Assembly (NCBI RefSeq): GCF_007833275.1 | Contig: NZ_CP042241.1 | Coordinates: 1,612,001-1,676,000, forward strand | Direction of reading: 5' to 3' | Length of the DNA: 64,000 nucleotides | From: Salarchaeum sp. JOR-1 | GTDB taxonomy: Archaea; Halobacteriota; Halobacteria; Halobacteriales; Halobacteriaceae | Shown: positions 51,502 to 59,831 of the stretch, piece after piece | How positions within the stretch are numbered: position 1 is the first letter of the stretch | Layout of the letters: each line of letters opens with the position of its first letter | Position numbers and translations under genes: made by a program | Notes under the pieces: model-generated | The model's input: only the letters and a program-made list of their open reading frames with translations | Database searches by the model: none | Told to the model about the DNA's origin: nothing

Positions 51502-52860
51502 TTATGCCTCAGAATCATACTTAGAAATCGTTGTCTGCCGCGAGATATACTCATCTTGATCAACCACCTCGCTGACTAAGTCCGGGAGGTCACCAATTTC
51601 GAGGATGTCGTCGAAGTATTGCCTCCCAAGTTCTCGAATATGCCTCCGGTTCCGCTTAGCGCTAAGGTAATTTTTCTCATCCACTTCTGGCGTTTTCGTT
51701 CCCGCTTCCTCCGACACGAATTTGATTTGCTCTCGGTTCTCCTGAAGCGCCTCCTTGTACAGATTCTTCCAGAGCTGTCGGAAATTCTGGATCGTCGGGA
51801 AACTGCCATCATCAACACGTACACCGGCCTCTTTCGATAGCTCCTCAATCCAGTTATTCAGCGTTGATGGGGTTCGACAGCCACTGTCTGATTGCGGACT
51901 CGGCACCAGCTTCCCGTTCCCACCTATTGCCTCAATATAATCGACGTATGCCTCGAGGAAACTAGCACCCATCATAATCGGAATCTTCTGAGGACCCTCA
52001 TCTAGCCGTAGATTTTTCCGCTCGACGAAATGAACATACGGATCATCCCCAAACTCTAACTGCTCAGTCACGTCAATTCGTTCAATCTCGTTAGACCGAG
52101 GGCCAACCGCCATCATAAATATGAGCAGTACCTTCATCCAAAGCCGCCATTGCTTCAGGTCGTAGCCGCGAACCGGGCACTCCTCAAGTGCGTCCAACGT
52201 GTGCCATAGATCCCTGATTTGTGCTTCAGTAACGGGGGATGGATCGCCTCGGCTCCGGCGAAATTGAAACTCGTCCAAAGCTTCTTCGACCGGATTAATA
52301 TTGATTCGGTACTGGTTTTTCACGATGCGATAGTATCCAGAGAAATATTTTGTGTAGTTCTGCATCGTGCCGTCTGCCGACTGCTCATCCAGATATTGGA
52401 TGATTATCTTCGCAGACTGAATATTTGTTGTTCGTTCTTCTTCGGACTCGTAATGTCCAATCTCCAAAATCTCGATATCTAGATCCTCATTATGAATTGC
52501 TTCATAGACTCTGTTGATTGTCGTCTTAACCGAGTCAATGGTCGAATCTGCGAATCCCAGATTGTTTTCTAAACTCTGTATATAATACTCGAGTGACTGT
52601 ACGGTTTGGTCGTCATCGGTTGGCCACTTCCCATTGGACCGAGCTCCGAATCCCTGATCGCGGAGGAATTCGTGGAGAGTTTGCCCGTAGATCTCTTGGC
52701 ACTTGTTGTTGAGCCCCTCAGCTGAATACCGTGTGTTAGCGGTAATGTACTCCCACGCGGGGAGATGATCACGGGGGAGCCCGTCATGGCGAAGTTGCTC
52801 CCGGAGAATCACAGGGAGCTGTTCTTCGAGTGTCTTCTTATCAATGCGATTTCGACTCAT
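51502..52860 (-). CDS. Divergent tyrosine recombinase-like protein
   Basis: A 452-residue protein of lower GC. Residues 1-80 form a charged helical N-domain (ITANTRYSAEGLNNKCQEIYG). A core-binding domain covers 85-200 (SLEYYIQSLENNLG). The catalytic domain shows Arg I in MMAVGPRSNEIERIDV, Arg II in IQNFRQLWKNLY (the usual His is Asn), and a C-terminal block EKNYLSAKRNRRHIREL that may hold the Tyr nucleophile. It is thus an unusual member of the tyrosine recombinase family. A 51-codon gene lies 10 nt upstream on the same strand. Confidence 0.75.
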   Translation of the reverse strand: MSRNRIDKKTLEEQLPVILREQLRHDGLPRDHLPAWEYITANTRYSAEGLNNKCQEIYGQTLHEFLRDQGFGARSNGKWPTDDDQTVQSLEYYIQSLENNLGFADSTIDSVKTTINRVYEAIHNEDLDIEILEIGHYESEEERTTNIQSAKIIIQYLDEQSADGTMQNYTKYFSGYYRIVKNQYRININPVEEALDEFQFRRSRGDPSPVTEAQIRDLWHTLDALEECPVRGYDLKQWRLWMKVLLIFMMAVGPRSNEIERIDVTEQLEFGDDPYVHFVERKNLRLDEGPQKIPIMMGASFLEAYVDYIEAIGGNGKLVPSPQSDSGCRTPSTLNNWIEELSKEAGVRVDDGSFPTIQNFRQLWKNLYKEALQENREQIKFVSEEAGTKTPEVDEKNYLSAKRNRRHIRELGRQYFDDILEIGDLPDLVSEVVDQDEYISRQTTISKYDSEA

Positions 52861-52870
52861 TGATCGCTGG

Positions 52871-53026
52871 TTACTCGTTTTCGGCTTGTTCTAGCGCTTC
52901 CAGGATTTGGGCGGCATCATAGGCGAACGGCAGATCACTCTCTGCAATCGCCTCCAAATCCTCCTGTAGCTCTTCCGCAGCTTCAAGCGCGGACTCGTGA
53001 GGGTCCGAAGGCGTGTCTGTGCTCAT
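52871..53026 (-). CDS. 51-residue acidic partner protein of the recombinase
   Basis: A short gene: MSTDTPSDPHESALEAAEEL to ILEALEQAENE, almost all helix-forming and acidic. GGAGGG lies 5 nt before the ATG at 53026, a clear ribosome-binding site. Its stop is 10 nt before the recombinase ATG, so both come from one mRNA. It may be a recombination directionality factor, an inhibitor or a DNA-mimic; no family known. Confidence 0.68.
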   Translation of the reverse strand: MSTDTPSDPHESALEAAEELQEDLEAIAESDLPFAYDAAQILEALEQAENE

Positions 53027-53116
53027 AGGACCCTCCGTTCTGTCTGCATCATTCGGGGCGCGTTCAATTCCATAGTTGTTCTAATTTTGAGTAACTGTGA
53101 CTTTGACTTCCTACAA

Positions 53117-53125
53117 TTTATAATT
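53117..53125 (+). promoter_or_regulatory. TATA box of winged-helix regulator gene
   Basis: TTTATAATT centred 27-29 nt before the ATG at 53150, fitting a leaderless transcript. It lies in the divergent region shared with the recombinase operon. Confidence 0.55.
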
Positions 53126-53149
53126 AGTGGTGCCCTACAAGGAACCAGC

Positions 53150-53614
53150 ATGACGGATAATGACGCAGACGAGGCAGACACGACCGACTCAGACACCAAC
53201 CCTTACCCGGATCAGGACTTCGGGCCAGTCCGCACGATCGGCGAAGAGCAGCGAGCGTTTCTGAAGAAAAAAGGTGCCGTAGAAATTCTCGCTTTACTCG
53301 CGGATGGTCCCAAACGGTTTTCCGAAATCGACGATTCTCTGGTCATCAGTCACGGAACTGTTTCTAGCCGATTAACCGAAGGAGCGAGGTTAGGGCTCCT
53401 AAGCGAAGAGATACACTATCCAGATGAAGGTGGCAAAATAAAACTCTACGAGCTCACTTCCATAGGGCGCACATTTGCTGAAATCGCTACGGACCACGAC
53501 ATCGACGAAACCACTGAACAAAGAAAGAAAGCAAAGGAGCGACACGAAGCTGCTCTCTCGGAATTCCAGGAAGAAATCGAGGAACGAACCTCTGAAAACG
53601 ACGAGTCCGAGTAG
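53150..53614 (+). CDS. Winged-helix regulator (HxlR/MarR-like)
   Basis: A 154-residue protein. After an acidic disordered start (MTDNDADEADTTDSD) comes a winged helix: AVEILALLADGPKRFSEIDDSL, recognition part SHGTVSSRLTEGARLGLL, and wing GGKIKLYELTSIGR (residues 40-115). A coiled, charged tail (EQRKKAKERHEAALSEFQEEIEE) may dimerise. The start is supported by a TATA box at leaderless distance. It lies between a divergent recombinase operon and a second recombinase gene, both good candidates for its targets. Confidence 0.82.
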   Translation: MTDNDADEADTTDSDTNPYPDQDFGPVRTIGEEQRAFLKKKGAVEILALLADGPKRFSEIDDSLVISHGTVSSRLTEGARLGLLSEEIHYPDEGGKIKLYELTSIGRTFAEIATDHDIDETTEQRKKAKERHEAALSEFQEEIEERTSENDESE

Positions 53615-53666
53615 ATATCTCCCGTTCAGCAATGCTCGCCCAATCGACGCTCCCGTGTGCTGAGTC

Positions 53667-53698
53667 AACTTTGGAATCTTCTTGTAGACTCCAAAGTT
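53667..53698. repeat. Inverted repeat upstream of minimal recombinase gene
   Basis: Perfect 9-bp arms AACTTTGGA (53667-53675) and TCCAAAGTT (53690-53698) around a 14-nt spacer. The right arm ends 23 nt before the TATA-like TTTATAAA at 53722. No T-run follows, so an operator or recombination site is likelier than a terminator. Confidence 0.55.
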
Positions 53699-53743
53699 CA
53701 AAGGGGAACAACCGTCTATCGTTTATAAAGGCGGTGCGCCAGG

Positions 53744-54361
53744 ATGAGTGAATACGCAAATTCCCAAGTTCGTGCGAAAGTGTGGGTGACGCCCGACCAA
53801 GTCGAGTCTCTCCGCTCAGCGTGTTACGCGATGGGAGCCGACTACTTGCAGCAACGCAACGAGGCCATCGTTGCGACGATGTACGATACTGGGCTTCGCG
53901 TCGGCGAGCTCGCCCAACTCGATGTGGAACTTCTTCGAAACACCAACTCAGAACTCTACCTCCCGACGGAGATCCAGAAGGACTACCCAAACGAGAACTC
54001 GCCACCACCCGTCACACTCGAGCTTGCGGAAGACACCGCACGGCTGCTGTCGGCCTACCTCACCAACCGCTGGAAAGACACGCCCGCACTCTTCCCCGCT
54101 CGCTCCTCAGACCGCATCTCCGAGCAGGGCATTCGGATCATGCTCCACAAAATCGCGGACGAAGCAGGCATTCGCCCCTACAAGATCGATGGGAGCAGAG
54201 GCACATCCGACGACGTCACGCCGCACGCGCTCCGTCACGGGGTCGCTTATCGGATGATGAACACCGAAGACGGGAACACGCTCTACGATGTCCGCAATCG
54301 ACTTCGTCACCGGAGTATCCAAACCACCGAACGAATCTACGACCACATGCTGAAGGTGTAA
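53744..54361 (+). CDS. Minimal (catalytic-domain-only) tyrosine recombinase
   Basis: A 205-residue recombinase consisting almost only of the catalytic domain. The complete active site is visible: Arg I in DTGLRVGELAQLD, HALRHGVAYRM with His and Arg II, RLRHRSIQTTERIYDHML with the late His and Tyr nucleophile. The core-binding domain is absent, which recalls archaeal XerA-like or phage-type short integrases. TTTATAAA at 53722 is its TATA box, placed directly after an inverted repeat. It may invert, excise or resolve DNA. Confidence 0.85.
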   Translation: MSEYANSQVRAKVWVTPDQVESLRSACYAMGADYLQQRNEAIVATMYDTGLRVGELAQLDVELLRNTNSELYLPTEIQKDYPNENSPPPVTLELAEDTARLLSAYLTNRWKDTPALFPARSSDRISEQGIRIMLHKIADEAGIRPYKIDGSRGTSDDVTPHALRHGVAYRMMNTEDGNTLYDVRNRLRHRSIQTTERIYDHMLKV

Positions 54362-54455
54362 CCGCAGAGGATCGAACCACACCTGCCAGTGCGGAAACGA
54401 GCTGCGCGTTTCTACAATCATCTGAAGCAGAAATAATTCAGCGTACAATAGACAT

Positions 54456-55067
54456 ATGTCGCTTCAGGTGTTACCCCACGGTAAGAGGGCCTCACGAATG
54501 GACATCACTGACATCCCAGACGACGCGTACGCTGGCGACGAATCACCGCCAGACATCGACGAACTGGAGTCACCCGAATCACTGCTCAAGGGCGGACCGA
54601 TCCGCGAGCGACTCCTCGACATCGTCACCGGGCTGCGTACCCCCACCAAGGTATCCACTATCGCTGACCTCGCTGACTGCGATACCGAGACGGCCCGCGA
54701 CTACCTGGAGTGGTTCAACGAGATGGGACTGGTCCACCGCCACGACGGCCGCCCAGTCCGATACGAGCGCAACGACGCGTACTTCCAGTGGCGACGCATC
54801 GACCGCATCCGCGAGAACTACTCCGAACAAGAAATCGTCGAGGCACTTTCGGACACCATCGACCAGATCGACGACTACAGAGACCAATTCGACGCAGACG
54901 ACCCCGACGACGTCTCCCTCGTCGAAGCCAGCCGGGACATGCCCACTGAAGACGCGTGGGAGGCCCTCTCCGAGTGGAAAACACTCGAACGCAGAGCGGC
55001 CCTCCTCGACGCCGCGCGGCGTGACCAGCCAGCCGCTGGGAGCACCCCTGGTCACATCGATGCCTGA
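54456..55067 (+). CDS. Winged-helix protein, putative antitoxin (DUF7342-like)
   Basis: A 203-residue protein. The HTH lies in the middle: RTPTKVSTIADLADCDTETARDYLEWFNEMGLVHRHDG, then RYERNDAYFQWRRIDRIRENYSEQEIVEAL, resembling haloarchaeal DUF7342 (from memory). The end overlaps the start of the TumE-like gene by 8 nt, which marks it as the coupled antitoxin-type partner. An internal Met (54498) is an alternative start. Confidence 0.75.
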   Translation: MSLQVLPHGKRASRMDITDIPDDAYAGDESPPDIDELESPESLLKGGPIRERLLDIVTGLRTPTKVSTIADLADCDTETARDYLEWFNEMGLVHRHDGRPVRYERNDAYFQWRRIDRIRENYSEQEIVEALSDTIDQIDDYRDQFDADDPDDVSLVEASRDMPTEDAWEALSEWKTLERRAALLDAARRDQPAAGSTPGHIDA

Positions 55068-55497
55068 CAACCCGGACGACTCTCCCCGTACCGGCCCTAT
55101 CGATGCTGAACTTCTCGACCGGATTGCCGTGCACCTCACTCGAAGCGCTCGCTTCGACGAAGTCCACGCACGGCCGTCATATGCACCGAACGCTGTCGTC
55201 GCCGACTACGACCTTGGGTACTTCCCGGATGGGGTCACGCGTGCCTATCTTCGAATCCGGTGGTTCGAGACTGACGACTTCAGCATCCACTACTCCGAGC
55301 AATACCAGACGGAGAACTCGTGGGAGTGCCGCTGGGACCGCCACCCCAACGACCACAACACCCGAGAACACTTCCACCCGCCCCCAGACGCCCCCACACC
55401 AGGCGACGACGCCGACTATCCAGACGAGTGGCAAGACGTACTCGCCACCGTACTCACCCGCCTCGACGAACGCATCGAGGCATTCTGGACCGAGTAA
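55060..55497 (+). CDS. TumE-like toxin (DUF6516)
   Basis: A 145-residue protein. ARPSYAPNAVVADYDLGYFPDG, then AYLRIRWFETDDFSIHYSE and WECRWDRHPNDHNTREHFHPPPDAP, match the TumE/DUF6516 family of toxin-antitoxin components as I know it. The His/Asp-rich segment may be the active site. It is translationally coupled to the upstream winged-helix protein (8-nt overlap). TumE's toxicity is established for other members only. Confidence 0.75.
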   Translation: MPDNPDDSPRTGPIDAELLDRIAVHLTRSARFDEVHARPSYAPNAVVADYDLGYFPDGVTRAYLRIRWFETDDFSIHYSEQYQTENSWECRWDRHPNDHNTREHFHPPPDAPTPGDDADYPDEWQDVLATVLTRLDERIEAFWTE

Positions 55498-55574
55498 CGA
55501 CCCGTGAAAACGAGGATTGGCTGCATCCGATTCAGGGAAACTGATTACTGCCGTCCGGGTGTACCGCCGCATCG

Positions 55575-55955
55575 ATGCCCCAGATATTCGACTTCTACTG
55601 CACGAATCCGGACTGTGAGTTCGAAATGCCGTCCGGCTGGGGGTACTACATGTACGCGACTGCGGACGACGGCGAACGCGTCCACTGCCCGCATCCCGGA
55701 GAGATGGGGCGAGCGCGAGAAGTGATCGGCGAGGACGCATCCCAGGCGGAGATTGACCGCCGCACTGGGTTCAACACCTACTGCTTCTGTATCCACTGTG
55801 AAACGCAGGTGGATCTGGACTTGGATCGGGATGAGAAAGCGTGTCCGGAGTGCCGGTCAAACGCGGTCAAGACCATCGATGAACTCGTGGACGAGCAATG
55901 CCCCGTCTGCGAAGATGGCACATTCATCGCTGAAGATACGGGTGCGATTGCCTAG
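55575..55955 (+). CDS. Multi-zinc-knuckle protein
   Basis: A 126-residue protein with Cys in FYCTNPDCEFEM, VHCPHPG, TYCFCIHCETQ, ACPECRS and CPVCEDG. They could form two or three zinc sites. The arrangement recalls zinc ribbons of RNA or DNA-binding proteins. No known family. It is in the same direction as the toxin pair and the MNT gene. Confidence 0.68.
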   Translation: MPQIFDFYCTNPDCEFEMPSGWGYYMYATADDGERVHCPHPGEMGRAREVIGEDASQAEIDRRTGFNTYCFCIHCETQVDLDLDRDEKACPECRSNAVKTIDELVDEQCPVCEDGTFIAEDTGAIA

Positions 55956-55998
55956 CCTCACGTGACCGTATAAATGAGACGCAGTATTCTATATGAAG

Positions 55999-56006
55999 TT
56001 TAAGTA
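55999..56006 (+). promoter_or_regulatory. TATA box of nucleotidyltransferase gene
   Basis: TTTAAGTA centred about 28 nt before the ATG at 56030, a leaderless arrangement. Confidence 0.45.
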
Positions 56007-56029
56007 TCTGGCCGTCCGAACGGTTTTGT

Positions 56030-56722
56030 ATGGAAAGCAGATCGAATACTGACGGAGGAAATGGGGCGACGATATCGGTCGATATCCCCGCACAGGACGC
56101 GGACATATTCAAAAGTCAGGCCGTCCACGACATTCTCTCCTTTTTAACTCGCTATCATACCGACGAGTTCTCCATCACCGAACTGACGGACACAGTAGAC
56201 TACTCCCAACCGACCGTCACCAAGGCCGTCGATATCTTAGCCGCCAACGACCTCGTGACCGACCGGCGCGACGGGAACACGCGGCTGGTCCAAATCAACC
56301 CCGAACGGTTATCCCGGCCGGACGATCCGATCCTGCACATCCCGCAGGCCGAATTCCACACACCAGTCCGTACAGCCGTCGATGAATTAGTCGAACAACT
56401 CGACGACATCGTCGGGATTATGCTGTACGGGAGTGTCGCGCGTGGCGACGCTGACCGTCGGAGTGACATTGACCTGTGGGTCCTCGTCGAAGACGACCGG
56501 ATGGCGAATCAGCGAACCGCGAACCGCGTTCGACAAGACCTCGAAGACCAAGAATTCGACACCGGCCGGTACGCATACGAAATCGACGTCGAATCACTGC
56601 CAGCAGTCCCGAGCTACACTGACGAGCTCCGTGACGTACTCGGCGATGGCCTCGTCGTCTACGACTCGGAGAAATTCGAGACCGTCCGAGAGATGGTCTT
56701 CCACGGTGATCTCGATGAGTAG
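56030..56722 (+). CDS. Winged-helix + MNT nucleotidyltransferase
   Basis: A 230-residue two-domain protein. Residues 25-100 form a winged helix (FSITELTDTVDYSQPTVTKAVDILAAN with wing DGNTRLVQIN). Residues 115-220 are a minimal nucleotidyltransferase: MLYGSVARGDADRRSDIDLWVLV carries GSxxRG and the DxD metal site. In MNT-HEPN modules the MNT protein is the antitoxin that AMPylates the HEPN toxin. Fusion to its own DNA-binding domain suggests it also controls its operon. The HEPN-like gene is directly downstream. Confidence 0.87.
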   Translation: MESRSNTDGGNGATISVDIPAQDADIFKSQAVHDILSFLTRYHTDEFSITELTDTVDYSQPTVTKAVDILAANDLVTDRRDGNTRLVQINPERLSRPDDPILHIPQAEFHTPVRTAVDELVEQLDDIVGIMLYGSVARGDADRRSDIDLWVLVEDDRMANQRTANRVRQDLEDQEFDTGRYAYEIDVESLPAVPSYTDELRDVLGDGLVVYDSEKFETVREMVFHGDLDE

Positions 56723-56743
56723 CGCTCCGACCCACAAGCCATT

Positions 56744-57229
56744 GTGGACGCTCTCGCCGCAGCCATCGACGCCTTCAACGAAGAAGGATACGGTGTCCCA
56801 ACGCGCGAAGACGCAATCAATTCCGACGCCGACTGGAAAACCCAGCTGACGAAAGCATGCCGGCTGCTGACGGCGGTCGATACACTCTCCGATCAAGGCT
56901 TCTACACCGCGACAATCGAACTGTGCTTCGGCGCGACCGAACGCTCCGTCGAAGCCTACGCCCTCGCCGAAGGCGGCGACGATCTTGAGGACTTTCACGA
57001 CCACACCACCTGCTACGACCGCGCAACCGCCCTCGGTCTCCTCTTCGAGCCAACGACACGTGACCTCCGGCAACTGTACGACACCAACCGCACAGACAGT
57101 TACTACGGCGGCTGGCGTCCGACAGCACGCCAAGCGGAGACAATGCAGCAACTCGCTCGTAGCGTCCACGAGTACGTCACCGACCAGATCCGGGAAGGCG
57201 GTGTCTGCGTCTGTGACTCTCTGGATTGA
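56744..57229 (+). CDS. HEPN-like protein, start disrupted
   Basis: A 161-residue helical protein: ACRLLTAVDTLSDQGFYTATIELCFGATERSVEAYALAEGG, then FHDHTTCYDRATALGLL and YDTNRTDSYYGG, similar to HEPN proteins that accompany MNT enzymes. The classical RX4-6H RNase motif is changed here to an R..YY form. The GTG at 56744 is the first start in frame, but protein-like codons (DPQAIVDAL) continue upstream to the MNT stop. A coupled ATG at 56715 would join this frame if one base were restored. So the native start may have been lost. Confidence 0.72.
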   Translation: MDALAAAIDAFNEEGYGVPTREDAINSDADWKTQLTKACRLLTAVDTLSDQGFYTATIELCFGATERSVEAYALAEGGDDLEDFHDHTTCYDRATALGLLFEPTTRDLRQLYDTNRTDSYYGGWRPTARQAETMQQLARSVHEYVTDQIREGGVCVCDSLD

Positions 57230-57386
57230 CGGGCCTCGGTTCACATCCAGCCGATTCCTGTGAGTAACATGAGGGAGGCCGGCAACGCCGAGCGCGATTA
57301 TGGCGAGCCCCACATGTCACATCCTGAGCTACCTTACGAGTGTCGCGCAGACATTTATTGACTGACAGACGTAATGCCACGGTATC

Positions 57387-58429
57387 ATGCAACACGCGTT
57401 TCGGGTCGGGCAACAATACCGCGACACCGGGAGTTACCGCAACCCGGACGACCAGTTCCTCCGATGGATCCGCGGCCCCCTCGACAGCGGCATCAAGAAC
57501 ACCGGTGGCATCCGTGATCTCAGTGCGGATCGGTCTGAAACCCCGCAGCTCTCGTGCTCGTCTCGAACGATAGCGGCATCTCCCAGCACGACGACCCGTG
57601 GGAGGACACCCTCGCTGTCAACGCCGGGTACATCAGCTACTGGGGCGACGCGAAAGCGGACAACCCCTACGACGAGTCTGCGCAGAATCAGAAGATCAAA
57701 GCCGCCTTCGACAACGCCGCGGCTGGTCGGCGCGAGAACGTCCCGCCGGTTCTCGTCTTCCGCAAACCCGAATCAGGCGTCGTCGAGTTCTGCGGCCTCT
57801 GCGTTCCCGATCACCTTGACGTGCGCGCGTACCGTGCTGAGGACGGGACGCAAGTCCCGAACTACCAGTTCCACTTCTCAATCCTCAACACCAACGCCGT
57901 CCCCGTCACGTGGTTGCACGAGCGCGCTCAGCAGAACGACGACAGCGCGGCACCCGACGTCTGGCAGCAGTGGGTCCAAGCCGGAGAGGTCGCCCAGTGG
58001 CCGACCGGGGAGCCCCTCAACCAGAGCGGTCGGGTGCGCCGGTATGAGACGTCCGAAGTCACTGTGAGCGACGCCTTCCGGGCAGACACGCTCGAACGCT
58101 ACGGTCACGAGTGCGCCCTGACTGGCATTCGAGAAGATGCGTTGCTGGATCTCGCGCACGTCCTCCCCCGGAGTCAGCACCCTGACTTAGCCGAACACCC
58201 GGAGAACGTTCTCGTGTTGAACTCACTGCACCACCGCGCGTTCGACGCCGCGCTGTTCACCATCGACAGCGACTACCGCATCCGAACGAGTCCCTCATTC
58301 GATCCGGCTCATCCCTTCCTCCGCGAAACTATTCTCGACCGGCACGGCGACCAACTCTCGTTCCCACCGACTGTTGAGATTCGGCCATCGTTCCTCGAAG
58401 AACTCAACGCGGGTCTCTCATGGCTCTAA
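57387..58429 (+). pseudogene. HNH endonuclease with one-base frameshift
   Basis: The N-terminal part is MQHAFRVGQQYRDTGSYRNP to ADRSETP in the frame of 57387. The rest, from AALVLVSNDSGISQHDDPW on, is in the frame of 57554. Adding one C in the run at 57541-57544 joins them into about 347 residues. The first 230 residues are an uncharacterised domain (AVNAGYISYWGDAK) that could read modified DNA. The HNH part has GHECALTGI, LDLAHVLPRS, HPENVLVLNSLHHRAFDAALF. Restriction-type nuclease by likeness. The break may be decay, phase variation or a sequencing error. Confidence 0.75.
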
Positions 58430-58557
58430 TTCACTCTTCCAATAGGACGGCTGTTCTCGTGTCGGATGGCGTCTCGACCGGCGTTGATGCCTTCGTGGTC
58501 AATCTCGAGAAACTTCACTCAACGCCGGACCGACAGCTAACTCGAGTCATGCGCGTC

Positions 58558-59649
58558 TCAGTTCAGCCGTGAAATCGCCCAGGCTGCTCGTTCGCGCACT
58601 GTCTCGTCTAAGTCGTTCTCTTTCACGTCCTCAAGTTCCTCGATAGGCACGCTCACGTTCGCATTCCCGATCAGCGAGCACACGTTCGCCCGGACTTCCG
58701 GACTCGGATCCTGCAACGCAGCCGCTAACCGATCCTGCTGGGCTCGAATCGCCGCCGGATCTGCCTCCCCTGCTCGCTGAAGTGCGATCGACGCGTTCAC
58801 ACGCGCCTGAATATTGGTGTCGTCCAGCCGCGCAGCGATCCGATCAGCATACTCAATCACGACTGCTGGATGTTCCTGCGCAAGATCGCCGAGCAATCCG
58901 ACCGCATTATTCCGAACGCGTTTCGCGTCAGCGTCCAGTACCGCCACCAGTTCCTCCACAATGGCTTCTGCGGCATCCGGATAGTTCGACGCGATCTTCC
59001 CGAGCGCCGCTAACGCATTCGTCTGCGTCGTCTCATCCTCACTTTGCATCGCCTCGATCAAAGCATCAATCGCCGGAAACACCTCCTCAGGATACGCTTC
59101 CGCGACGCAGGACAGTGCGTACACCGCGTAACTCTGCGTTGCCTCCGTCTCTGCCGTCGCCGCCGCTTCCAAGGCCGGGACGGCGTCGAGGACGTTGGCC
59201 GGGTCCGCCTCCGCGACCTCCATCAAGCAACGCGTCGCGGCAGCCTGGGACATCGAGTCCTGACTCGCATACGCCGCTAGGTCTCCCACGTACTCGTTCA
59301 GCACCGCTGGGTCGTCCGTCGCTGCCTCGTGGAGTACTTGGAGCGCCGCTCGGTCGAGCGCCGACGGCTCGTCAGCCAGTAACGCGACCGTCGCCTCAAC
59401 AGCAACATCGCGGGCGTCGTCCCGGTGCTCTACTGTGGTCATTGCCAAGCGGAGCGCTTCACGGCGATCAACGGTTTCCGTGTCCGCGACCGCGTCAGAC
59501 AGCATCGTCCGAAGTGTGTCCTCATCCACCGACCCGGGGTCGTCTTCGAGCTGTTTTCGAACCGCCGCGAACGCCGCCCCCGTGAGTGGATCCGCGAGAC
59601 GCTCGTACGGAACCGGATGCAACGCCTCTAGTGGTCCGTCAACCGTCAA
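58558..59649 (-). CDS. HEAT-repeat protein
   Basis: A 363-residue all-helical repeat protein. Repeats of about 35-40 residues are seen, such as TQSYAVYALSCVAEAYPEEVFPAI, TQTNALAALGKIASNYPDAAEAI and VRNNAVGLLGDLAQEHPAVVIEY, RVNASIALQRAGEADPAAI and VRANVCSLIGNANVSVP. Such solenoids bind other proteins. No catalytic site. It stands alone on minus between the HNH gene and the permease. Confidence 0.82.
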   Translation of the reverse strand: MTVDGPLEALHPVPYERLADPLTGAAFAAVRKQLEDDPGSVDEDTLRTMLSDAVADTETVDRREALRLAMTTVEHRDDARDVAVEATVALLADEPSALDRAALQVLHEAATDDPAVLNEYVGDLAAYASQDSMSQAAATRCLMEVAEADPANVLDAVPALEAAATAETEATQSYAVYALSCVAEAYPEEVFPAIDALIEAMQSEDETTQTNALAALGKIASNYPDAAEAIVEELVAVLDADAKRVRNNAVGLLGDLAQEHPAVVIEYADRIAARLDDTNIQARVNASIALQRAGEADPAAIRAQQDRLAAALQDPSPEVRANVCSLIGNANVSVPIEELEDVKENDLDETVRERAAWAISRLN

Positions 59650-59831
59650 TCGATATGTTCGGCGGGCTGGTCGCCTTGCTCATGAAACCCGAAATAACTG
59701 CCATCTGTCAGAATCGGTGTGATGGATACAACGCGCGAGTCGGTCACGAGAGCCTGGTGGCTAACGGAACCACCCGAATTGGTAGAAACACACCAAATCT
59801 TTACCGAACAGAGTAAGATATTCTTCAAGGT

